From the NCBI GenBank assembly GCA_045105775.1, contig JBGCDW010000261.1:1-6855 (forward strand): a stretch of DNA of 6,855 nt, given 5' to 3'. The stretch is from Aureispira sp045105775. Its GTDB lineage: Bacteria; Bacteroidota; Bacteroidia; Chitinophagales; Saprospiraceae. The notes beneath the pieces are model-generated. The model made no database searches, had not been told where the DNA came from, and saw only the letters and a list, made by a program, of their open reading frames with translations. Every line of letters starts with the position of its first letter. The first letter of the stretch is position 1. Shown here piece after piece: positions 1 to 5,528 of the stretch. A program made the translations under genes and the position numbers.

Positions 1-118
1 TCGTACAATGAAAAATGAGAGATTTTGGTCTAGATCAAGGCGAAAAACAAAGCTTTAGCGGGCTAAAGCGCGTATTTTCAACGCCGAGCTAGGGCAAAAG
101 AATCGTTTTTTAGTACGA
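1..118. other. Structured intergenic segment, possible dispersed repeat
   Basis: No plausible gene is visible here. The segment is bounded by TCGTAC (1-6) and GTACGA (113-118), which are exact inverted copies. It also contains an 8-bp inverted repeat, GCTTTAGC (52-59) and GCTAAAGC (62-69), with only two bases between the arms. It lies beyond the terminator of the lipoprotein gene, so it is probably not part of that transcript. Nested inverted repeats in an intergenic gap would suit a dispersed palindromic repeat or a small structured RNA, but one copy cannot show that. The inverted repeats are seen; the interpretation is inferred. Confidence 0.3.
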
Positions 119-145
119 AAACTTTTTTAAGACTACTTAAATCAT

Positions 146-196
146 AAAAAAGCGTACAAAAGTAACCTTTCAGAACAAGGAAATACTTTTGTACGC
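146..196 (-). terminator. Rho-independent terminator of the lipoprotein gene
   Basis: A perfect 13-bp stem, GCGTACAAAAGTA (152-164) with its complement at 184-196, encloses a 19-nt loop in which CCTT (166-169) can pair with AAGG (177-180). Read on the minus strand, the hairpin is followed directly by six T (151-146). It begins about 45 bases after the lipoprotein stop codon, as expected for an intrinsic terminator. No T run of similar quality follows on the plus strand. Confidence 0.88.
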
Positions 197-241
197 GTTG
201 TTTATTTTTGCTAGACGCAGAATTTTTATTCTGGGCTAAAC

Positions 242-1303
242 TTATTGAGTAACGAAGTCAGAGAATACTACTTCTAGACGCTCTGCTAGTGTTTCGTACT
301 CGCTGTACAAATCTTCTCTAGAACCATCTTTGTATACAATGATGATTGTGCTGGTGCTGCCATCTTGGAATTCCAAATCAGCAATTTTGGTGCCTTTGTA
401 TTCTACACTTACTTTGATCATTTCGTTGATTTGTGTCTGGCTAGGATTCAACAAATCATTCAATGCTTTGATGTTAACGGTAAAAGGCATATTGAAATCG
501 CCATAGCTCATTGATCCTGTAGCTTTGTCAATATCTTCAGAAGTAAAGTCGCTAAAATCACTATCGGTAAAGGTCACCTCTGCTGATAGGCCAAATTTTT
601 TCTCACCATTGTTAAGCGCATTCATACTCATGTCAAAAGTAGTACCATCTACTTTTTTAGAAGCTACTTCAAAGTTGAATGGTGCCATCATAAGATTAAA
701 AGCAACATCAACAGGCATCATGAACGTACCATTGTCATAAACGGCTTTGTCTAGTGCCAAGCCCATGCAATCATTGTTGTCTATTTGTACATTGATGTTA
801 GCAGAATTGGGCAACCAATATTGCGTACCATCAAAGGTAGTGCTTTGTTGTGTATAGCTAGCAACCGTAGCCGTTGCATTGTTAGAACCTTGTCCCATTT
901 GGGCAGGAGCCATTACGACTACTTTGTCCGAAGGAGAAGCTGCTTTTGCAAACGTAGAGCCATTCCACTGGTAAGTACCCGCATGTCTGCTAAAATCCAA
1001 TTGGCTAGTGTTATTAATATAATTATAATCTAAGGCTAGTTCCAATTCACGAGTAAGATCATCTACCCATACTTGATTGCGAGAAGTGCCATTCTCCAAG
1101 TTGTAGAAATTATCTACACTTTTGACACCACAGCCATTTTTGAAGTCTTCGGCTTGAACAACAATGTCATCAAATAGTTTTTCTACATTTTCTTTGTCTT
1201 CTTCTACCGTTGTAGTTGTAGGCGTTTCTTGGCAACTGTTTAAAAAAGTAAGACTTAAGCTCAGTCCTAGAAGGGTTAGGATCTTGTTGTTTGTTAATAA
1301 CAT
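242..1303 (-). CDS. Putative outer-membrane-type lipoprotein, unknown function
   Basis: This encodes 353 residues with a type II signal peptide: a short N-region with Lys7, a hydrophobic core at about 8-21, and a lipobox LNSC with Cys24 as the acylation site. The mature N-terminus is Thr/Glu-rich, like a flexible tether. A short acidic helix (about 33-55) follows, then a long region rich in Asn, Thr, Ser and aromatic residues with alternating hydrophobics, suggesting beta structure. Residues 108-133 (GTYQWNG, then a lysine and KVVVMAPA) resemble a GTYxW pattern that I associate with uncharacterised Bacteroidota lipoproteins. Only two other cysteines (58 and 179) are present and could pair. 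I see no enzymatic motif or named domain. The ATG start fits the signal peptide. The gene begins 194 bp after P1 and has its own terminator, so it may be a separate unit. The lipoprotein call is firm; the role is unknown. Confidence 0.85.
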   Translation of the reverse strand: MLLTNNKILTLLGLSLSLTFLNSCQETPTTTTVEEDKENVEKLFDDIVVQAEDFKNGCGVKSVDNFYNLENGTSRNQVWVDDLTRELELALDYNYINNTSQLDFSRHAGTYQWNGSTFAKAASPSDKVVVMAPAQMGQGSNNATATVASYTQQSTTFDGTQYWLPNSANINVQIDNNDCMGLALDKAVYDNGTFMMPVDVAFNLMMAPFNFEVASKKVDGTTFDMSMNALNNGEKKFGLSAEVTFTDSDFSDFTSEDIDKATGSMSYGDFNMPFTVNIKALNDLLNPSQTQINEMIKVSVEYKGTKIADLEFQDGSTSTIIIVYKDGSREDLYSEYETLAERLEVVFSDFVTQ

Positions 1304-1497
1304 GTAACGTGATAATGGTTTATATGAATAATAAATTTAGCAAATGTCAAATGATATAATGGAGGTATTAGATGGTAGTTAGGGATTATCCAATCTTGAC
1401 CTTAAAATGACGTTTTAATACTAGTCAACTTTTTGCAATAATCGTGCTAAGGTGCTTGTAAATAGGCGTAGATTTTTATTTCTTTTTGCGCCGTTGA

Positions 1498-2280
1498 TCA
1501 AAGCACAAAGCGTAATAATAAAATCAACAAAATAAGTCCCAAAAGTAGCAACAAACTTCCTATAATAATAGAGATGATGGCCCCCTCTCTTTTGGGGTTT
1601 AATAATTGTTTTGGATCGCGTTGGTTTTGGGTGAGCGTAAAAATGCCCATGACAAGAAGCACTATACCTATCAGTAGAGATAAAAGCACAAAGAAGAGAG
1701 CGAATTGATTAAATTCAAAAAAGGCAATAAAGGCAAAGAACAATATTGCCAAAAGAAAGGCTGGAATGCCTAATATTATTCCAAATGTGGCGGCTGTTCT
1801 GCCTCTTTTGGGGTACTTTTTGGGCATTTTTTTGGAACGGGATTTATACATGAATCCCCAAATAGTTGCTGTTAAACCTAAAATTGCACAAAGTAAAAAT
1901 AATAGCATAGCACCCATAAAACCTGCCCCTCCAAATGTTGCAATAAGCGCAAACACCACTGCAAAAAAGAAGGGTATAGGTGTTAGTACTCCAGCTATTA
2001 AGGATAAAATGGAAAGTTTATTATTAGGCTCATCATCGTCCAATGCAGCAAGCTGCTGTTGCAATTTTTGTTGCCGTTTGAGATGTAAGGTTGGTCTAGT
2101 GTTGTAATACTCCAATTGTTTTTGCAGGCGTTTGCGCTTTTTCTGTAAGCGTTGTTCCTGTTTAGTGAGGCGTGGTTTTTTTTGAATAGGAACGGCCGAA
2201 AAACTGCATAGAAACAACAGCGTGATGAGCAAGGCAATTAAATGCTTGCTTTGTGAGAAGGATACAACTGTAGGTTTCAT
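1498..2280 (-). CDS. P1: long paralogue of the coiled-coil/DUF4190-like membrane family
   Basis: This encodes 260 residues and is the longest family member. An N-terminal hydrophobic segment (about 13-30) ends in CSFSAVP. A Lys/Arg/Gln-rich predicted coiled coil follows (about 38-80, with RLQKKRKRLQKQL), capped by the acidic run DDDE at 81-84. Five hydrophobic segments come next: about 90-114, 120-143, 163-190, 193-217 and 233-258. Basic linkers at 146-162 and 219-232 separate them. The last pair (about 198-258) repeats the hydrophobic-linker-hydrophobic layout of 128-187, so the protein looks like the three-segment body of its paralogues plus one duplicated unit. The resemblance to DUF4190 rests on layout and on Gly/Ile/Leu pattern, not on a search. 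There is no catalytic motif. P1 lies 134 bp after the broken P2. An inner-membrane location is inferred; function is unknown. Confidence 0.82.
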   Translation of the reverse strand: MKPTVVSFSQSKHLIALLITLLFLCSFSAVPIQKKPRLTKQEQRLQKKRKRLQKQLEYYNTRPTLHLKRQQKLQQQLAALDDDEPNNKLSILSLIAGVLTPIPFFFAVVFALIATFGGAGFMGAMLLFLLCAILGLTATIWGFMYKSRSKKMPKKYPKRGRTAATFGIILGIPAFLLAILFFAFIAFFEFNQFALFFVLLSLLIGIVLLVMGIFTLTQNQRDPKQLLNPKREGAIISIIIGSLLLLLGLILLILLLRFVL

Positions 2281-2414
2281 GCAACGGGTAAAAAATGTGG
2301 TTTAGAAAATGGTTCTGTACACTACCTAGTAGGTTATTATTAAATACTCACTGTTGAGCAAATAGATATTCTTTTGACGTTAGAAGTTATCTAAAAGGTT
2401 GGCAAAGCAGGAAT

Positions 2415-2988
2415 TTATATAGAAGACAAGGTGCCGCCCAAAATCAAAATAGCAGCCAATAAGAGAATGGTAGTTGACAGAATAAGCCCTGCAATAGCAA
2501 AACCTTCATGGCTGTAAGCATCAGGGTTTTTTCTGCGCTTAGAGAAGTACACCAATGCCAAGGTCAAACCTGTTATTCCAAGAGCCAATGCCAGCATTAC
2601 CAAAACAAATACAATGGCAAATCCTCCCATGCCAAAGGCCAATACAAAGCTTGCAATAATAGCCCCAATCCAAGATAGAGTGCCTAGAATTCCTGCTCCC
2701 ATAGACAGCAAACCCAACAAGTAACTAGAATTATCATGGTTGTTTTGCTGTTGCTGAATCTTGTGCAGGCGTTTTTTAATTCTTTTTTGTTGTTTGTTTT
2801 TGGTATTGGATTGCTCCAATGGATAGAGCCCGTTGGTGCAGGCGTTCTTTTTTCTTTTGTAAGCGTTTTTGTTGGGCAGTGGGAGCCGCCTTACTTTTTT
2901 CAACTGGAACCCCAGCAAAACTACATACCAGTATTAAATGGATAAGGAGTAGCAAAGGAAATATAGGCTTAGAAATCAGAGGAAACAT
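2415..2988 (-). pseudogene. P2: frameshifted paralogue of the family
   Basis: The first part reads from ATG 2988: a hydrophobic segment (about 8-22), then CSFAGVP and the start of a coiled coil (RLQKKKERLHQR), ending at TAA 2776-2778. The rest lies in the frame shifted by +1: NTKNKQQKR and a Gln-rich tail, then three hydrophobic segments with the basic linker SKRRKNPDAYSHEG, ending at TAA 2415-2417. Together they make a complete family member split by a net +1 shift. Deleting 13 bp between two TGGAT repeats near 2807-2824 would give 561 bp, that is 186 residues, close to P3 (182) and P4 (188), and would place SNTKNKQQ opposite SKSKNRQQ of P3. A single-base indel or a sequencing error could also explain it. 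P2 lies 50 bp after P3 and is probably co-transcribed with it. A full-length product is unlikely unless the frame is corrected. Confidence 0.8.
2807..2824. repeat. 5-bp direct repeat flanking the P2 frameshift
   Basis: TGGAT occurs at 2807-2811 and again at 2820-2824, exactly 13 bp apart, inside the coiled-coil region of P2. One repeat copy plus the bases between make 13 bp, equal to 12 + 1, which matches the net +1 frame difference between the two halves of the gene. This is the pattern expected of slippage or a small insertion between short repeats. A 5-bp repeat is common by chance, so the causal link is an inference. Confidence 0.5.
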
Positions 2989-3038
2989 GGTGACGAAAAT
3001 TTAAGCTAAGAATAGAGCGATTAGTAAGGAGCTAAGAT

Positions 3039-3587
3039 TTAAATGACAATAAAAAATAGGCTTAATGCTAAGGGAACAATTATAATACTACTGATAATAA
3101 TACCTGTAATTCCAAAACCCCTTAGTACGTAGCGTTCGGGATGTTTTTTTTGCAAGACTAAGGAAAAGATAGAAACGATTAAGGCCGCAACAGCGATAAG
3201 AAAAGCCAAAATAAGAATCCCTGGCATTTGTAGAAAGAGCGACCCAAACAAAGTTATAATGGTGACTAAACTTAATCCAAAACCGATTACTCCAACAATA
3301 GGGGTTGGAGGTTTGTTCTCTTGTTGTTGTTCTACTTGCTTGATCTTGTGCTGTATGCGTAAGCGTTGTTGCCTGTTCTTGCTTTTGCTCAAACGCTTGG
3401 ATAAATGCAGGTGCTTTTTTTGAAGGCGTTTTTGGCGATGCTTATTGGATTGTTGTTCTATAGGTGGAACAGTCGCTTTTTTTTGTGGGGGCACTACAGA
3501 GAAACTACAGCAACTACACCAACAAATAAGGGCAAATAATCGAAAAGCAGAAGAAGAAGAAGAAATCATCCAAGAAAGAGCGGGCAT
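3039..3587 (-). CDS. P3: coiled-coil/DUF4190-like small membrane protein
   Basis: This encodes 182 residues from ATG 3587. The same frame is open back to ATG 3665, but those 26 extra residues (with RLLQKK and a polar stretch) are unlike any paralogue start. ATG 3569 is a third option, giving a product that begins MISSSSS. The layout matches the family: hydrophobic segment at about 14-30 with four Cys (22, 24, 26, 27) ending in CSFSVVP; basic Gln-rich coiled coil at about 44-90 with RLQKKHLHLSKRLSKSKN and VEQQQ; three hydrophobic segments at about 96-118, 121-146 and 157-181; and the basic linker QKKHPERYVLRG. The last segment carries the FGITGIIISSI pattern shared by the paralogues. The Cys cluster invites a lipobox reading, but P4 and P5 have Ser at the matching site. 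P2 follows after 50 bp. Function is unknown. Confidence 0.8.
   Translation of the reverse strand: MPALSWMISSSSSAFRLFALICWCSCCSFSVVPPQKKATVPPIEQQSNKHRQKRLQKKHLHLSKRLSKSKNRQQRLRIQHKIKQVEQQQENKPPTPIVGVIGFGLSLVTIITLFGSLFLQMPGILILAFLIAVAALIVSIFSLVLQKKHPERYVLRGFGITGIIISSIIIVPLALSLFFIVI
3550..3564. repeat. (GAA)5 trinucleotide repeat near the P3 start
   Basis: Five tandem GAA units on the plus strand read as TCT codons on the minus strand and encode five consecutive Ser residues just before the P3 hydrophobic segment. Changes in unit number would keep the frame and only vary the length of the Ser run. At five units this is a weak microsatellite. Confidence 0.6.
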
Positions 3588-3736
3588 ATTTAGAAAGTGA
3601 TAAGTTAATAATAAGGTGGAATTAACAATTTTTTTTTGCAGCAAACGTACAATACCTTGTTTCATTATCTAAACGAAACCAAAACAAAAAAAGCAGTAAC
3701 TGGAAAACATAAAAAATGTTAAAAAATTAAACTTTC

Positions 3737-3907
3737 TTAAATCAAAACCAATGAAAAGAGAAGCACCAAGACCAATAAAACAATGATTAAGAGGCTGTTT
3801 ACAATAATACTTGCAATACTCAAGCTCTGTAAATTTTGTTGCCCTGAAGTCGTTACACCTTTTCTAAATCCAATAATAGATAAAAGCAAACCTCAGAGTA
3901 GGATTAG
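3737..3907 (-). pseudogene. In-frame relic of a former P4 C-terminus (fourth and fifth membrane segments)
   Basis: Immediately after the P4 stop (3908-3910) the same frame reads LILL, a TGA (3893-3895), then 51 sense codons to TAA 3737-3739. The segment from Gly (codon 3890-3892) aligns with P5 residues 147-180 without a gap over 34 positions. It shares the GL, SI, NL, IA, IIV and S residues at the same spacing. It also aligns with the last unit of P1 over SIASIIVNSLL against AIISIIIGSLL. Its layout is hydrophobic, polar linker, hydrophobic. With no frameshift separating it from P4, the simplest reading is that P4 was once longer, like P1, and was shortened by two stop codons. A separate decayed paralogue that happens to share the frame is possible. 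Translation on its own is unlikely, since no start codon is evident. Confidence 0.65.
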
Positions 3908-4474
3908 TTATATAGATCCTCCAGAAAACAGAAACAACAGGAGAAACAGCCCAATGATGCCACAACTAACCAAAAATCCTGCAATGGCAAAACCAACTCC
4001 ACCATGTTTTTTGCGTTCTGACTTAATTTTACTTAGAGCAAAAGCAGAAACAACGGTTCCTCCAACAGCTAGAAGTAGCCCTATCAGACTAAATAAAAAG
4101 ACCAATAAGGTAGTTGCTAATATTTGGGTGTAAAATACAATGATGAGTGTAAGCACAGCAAGTACACCCAATGATAAGCCAAGAATAGCTAAGAGTGGCG
4201 AAGGTTTGTCAGCTTGCTGTTGTTCTACCTGTCGGATTTTTTGTTGCAAACGCAGCCGTTTTTGACTGTTTTTAGCCTTTTCAAAACGCTGGAGCAAGCG
4301 CGTATGCCGTTTTTGCAATCGTTGATATTGCTGTTGTTGCTTTTTTTGCTCAACAGTTAGTTGGTCGTTTTTCTTTTGGATGGGAACAAGGGAAAAGCTG
4401 GACAAGGAAGCTAATAAAAAGATTAAGAGCAGTTTAAGAATTGTACCTTGAAACACGTTGGACGTAGAGAACAT
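3908..4474 (-). CDS. P4: coiled-coil/DUF4190-like small membrane protein
   Basis: This encodes 188 residues from ATG 4474; the frame also opens eight codons earlier at a TTG (4498), which I consider less likely. A hydrophobic N-terminal segment (about 11-26) ends in SSFSLVP, followed by IQKK as in P1. Residues 40-88 form a strongly basic Gln-rich predicted coiled coil (RLQKRHTRLLQRFEKAKN, then IRQVEQQQ). Three hydrophobic segments follow at about 92-114, 118-147 and 161-184. The linker KIKSERKKHGG is basic, and GFAIAG opens the last segment, as in DUF4190-type proteins. There is no enzymatic motif. The frame continues beyond the stop into a relic of extra membrane segments, so the present C-terminus (FSGGSI) may be a secondary truncation. 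Decayed family sequence lies on both sides of the gene. Function is unknown; an inner-membrane location is inferred. Confidence 0.8.
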   Translation of the reverse strand: MFSTSNVFQGTILKLLLIFLLASLSSFSLVPIQKKNDQLTVEQKKQQQQYQRLQKRHTRLLQRFEKAKNSQKRLRLQQKIRQVEQQQADKPSPLLAILGLSLGVLAVLTLIIVFYTQILATTLLVFLFSLIGLLLAVGGTVVSAFALSKIKSERKKHGGVGFAIAGFLVSCGIIGLFLLLFLFSGGSI

Positions 4475-4539
4475 ATATAGTAACTTAAAAACAGCCAATA
4501 ATTTGGCTCCACTTATAGAATACTGATTTTTGGTACCTG

Positions 4540-4561
4540 TATTATAAGAATATTATAAGAA
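4540..4561. repeat. Perfect 11-bp tandem duplication
   Basis: TATTATAAGAA occurs twice in direct succession, at 4540-4550 and 4551-4561. The unit is not a multiple of three and lies at the 3' end of the degenerate paralogue between P5 and P4, where it probably arose by slippage. It is also upstream of P4, and its minus-strand reading contains TTATAAT-like sequence, but I would not call a promoter from that alone. Confidence 0.75.
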
Positions 4562-4766
4562 CTAAAGCTCATAAGCCCAAAATAATCATCATAATACTAC
4601 GAATAATAATTCTTGAAATTTCAAAATATTTGCCCTGGTGTGCGCCCCAGTAAGCCCAAATGCTTGCCATTGCTTACTTTCTGGTCCTGCTTTAATTTTA
4701 CCCCAATGAAAGAATAGAAAAAACTAATCCTACAATAGCCAGAATAAACACCTCAAAAGGAGTGAT
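4542..4766 (-). pseudogene. Degenerate fragment of a sixth family member
   Basis: No intact frame exists here, but family-like sequence appears in order over two frames. First comes a hydrophobic segment VFILAIVGLVFSILSLG in the frame of codon 4739. It meets TAA at 4698-4700, beside a GGGG run. The frame one base on instead continues as GKIKAGPESKQWQAFGLTGA. This matches the P4 linker and the start of its last segment (SKIKSERKKHGG, then GFAIAG). The original frame then resumes with FEISRIIIRSIMMIILGL before TGA 4569-4571. That part aligns with P5 residues 170-188 (F, I, II, SI, M, IL shared). The N-terminal segment and the coiled coil are missing. An ATG at 4845-4847 opens a 49-codon frame into the fragment, but it lies inside the P5 terminator. 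This is most likely a dead, 5'-truncated copy. The homology was judged by eye. Confidence 0.65.
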
Positions 4767-4820
4767 TGAAACATACGCCTGAGTTTTATTTTGGAGAAAA
4801 AAAGGGGGGCGATAATTCTT

Positions 4821-4857
4821 AAAACAGGAGGATAACCGTTGTTCCATTATCCTCCTG
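4821..4857 (-). terminator. Rho-independent terminator of P5
   Basis: A perfect 11-bp inverted repeat, CAGGAGGATAA (4825-4835) with its complement at 4847-4857, encloses an 11-nt loop. On the minus strand it starts ten bases after the P5 stop codon and is followed by TTTT (4824-4821). The GC-rich stem base and T tract fit an intrinsic terminator. It would separate P5 transcription from P4 and the rest of the array. Confidence 0.8.
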
Positions 4858-4867
4858 AATGCACATG

Positions 4868-5458
4868 TTAAGCCAAAATGTAAAAAATCATTACAGCAAT
4901 AGCCAAAATGAGCATAAAAATACTGCCCACAATTATTCCTGCAATCGCAAAACCTGGTAGATTGTGTTTCTCAGGCTGGGTACTTGTTAAGATCAAGGAA
5001 ACAATAGAAACGACTAATCCAGCAGTGGCACTCACCAAACCCGCTACATACAATAATCCACCTACTGCAGTAGAGGATGCCATTCCCATAAGAGCAGCTC
5101 TAGCTGCTGCACCCAAAGCTGCTATAGCAGCAATAAATAGGAAAAAAGAAATAACCCCTAGAGCAAGGCCAATAATCCCTACAACAGGAGAAGCCGCTCC
5201 ATCTTGCTGACGCTCTACAGATCGAATTTTCTTTTGTAAGCGCACACGTTGTTTGGTATTGGTGGTTTTATCAAAACGAGCACTAAGGCGATTGTAACGT
5301 TTGTTGAGACGTGCTTTGCGGCGACTGTCTTTTGTTTTTTCTACAGGCGGATTATCATCTCTAACATCCACAACAGGAACAGATGAAAAGCTAGATAGGA
5401 AAAACAAACCACTGATTAACAGCAAAAGAAAAGTAGATGTACTCCATAATTTTTTCAT
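4868..5458 (-). CDS. P5: coiled-coil/DUF4190-like small membrane protein
   Basis: This encodes 196 residues from ATG 5458, which directly opens a signal-like N-terminus (Lys2, Lys3, hydrophobic core at about 9-22) ending in SSFSSVP. It is the most divergent member: VVDVRDD replaces the QKK that follows the VP motif in P1, P3 and P4. The basic coiled coil spans about 40-85 (RRKARLNKRYNRLSARFDK, then IRSVERQQ). Hydrophobic segments lie at about 91-116, 131-158 and 169-194, with an Ala/Gly-rich stretch (113-134) between the first two. The linker TSTQPEKHNLPG leads into GFAIAGIIVGS, the clearest DUF4190-like signature in the window. No catalytic residues are evident. The gene lies between the desaturase terminator and its own terminator, so it may be transcribed alone. 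Function is unknown. Confidence 0.83.
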   Translation of the reverse strand: MKKLWSTSTFLLLLISGLFFLSSFSSVPVVDVRDDNPPVEKTKDSRRKARLNKRYNRLSARFDKTTNTKQRVRLQKKIRSVERQQDGAASPVVGIIGLALGVISFFLFIAAIAALGAAARAALMGMASSTAVGGLLYVAGLVSATAGLVVSIVSLILTSTQPEKHNLPGFAIAGIIVGSIFMLILAIAVMIFYILA

Positions 5459-5505
5459 AATAAGTTGGATTTTCGTTAAATGGTTAAATGTAAGTATAAC
5501 GTAAG

Positions 5506-5518
5506 ATAAGCGGCTTAT
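5506..5518. promoter_or_regulatory. Palindrome in the P5 leader, possible operator
   Basis: ATAAGC (5506-5511) and GCTTAT (5513-5518) are perfect 6-bp arms around a single G. The site lies about 48 bases upstream of the P5 start and downstream of the candidate promoter. That position would suit a repressor site, but the arms are short and AT-rich, so chance is a fair alternative. Confidence 0.25.
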
Positions 5519-5528
5519 TTAACATTCA

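Noticed and set aside
1396..1428. Imperfect inverted repeat (TTGAC/GTCAA with TTAAAA/TTTTAA) downstream of P1 as its terminator
   Set aside because: On the minus strand no T tract follows; the T run is on the plus-strand side, where no gene ends. The stem is short and interrupted.
2190..2215. Lipobox in P1 (and similarly P2, P3), with Cys before SFSxVP
   Set aside because: The residues before Cys do not fit a good lipobox, and P4 and P5 have Ser at the matching position, so lipidation is not a family trait.
2782..2788. A AAA AAG heptamer in the P2 zero frame, two codons before its TAA, suggesting programmed -1 frameshifting
   Set aside because: A -1 shift enters the third frame, not the one carrying the rest of P2, which needs +1 (or -2). 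Loss of one A by transcriptional slippage in the A6 run could reach the right frame but leaves a poorer fit to the paralogues at the junction.
3004..3037. 8-bp direct repeat AGCTAAGA at 3004-3011 and 3030-3037 between P3 and P2
   Set aside because: It is short, AT-rich, and has no structural or coding consequence that I can see, so chance is the best explanation.
3588..3665. Longer P3 starting at ATG 3665
   Set aside because: The extra 26 residues break the family pattern of a short N-region before the hydrophobic segment. I chose ATG 3587, with 3569 also possible.
3705..3730. Weak AACAT/ATGTT hairpin with T-rich flank after the P4 relic
   Set aside because: A 5-bp AT-only stem in a T-rich region is too weak to call a terminator.
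3783..4133. Open frame of 116 codons on the plus strand
   Set aside because: It lies opposite P4 and its relic, begins without a plausible upstream signal, and encodes a Pro/Asn-rich product typical of an antisense shadow.
4710..4847. 49-codon frame from ATG 4845-4847 as a separate small protein
   Set aside because: Its start lies inside the P5 terminator stem, and it runs into the degenerate paralogue and stops at the GGGG frameshift site, so it is better explained as part of a pseudogene.
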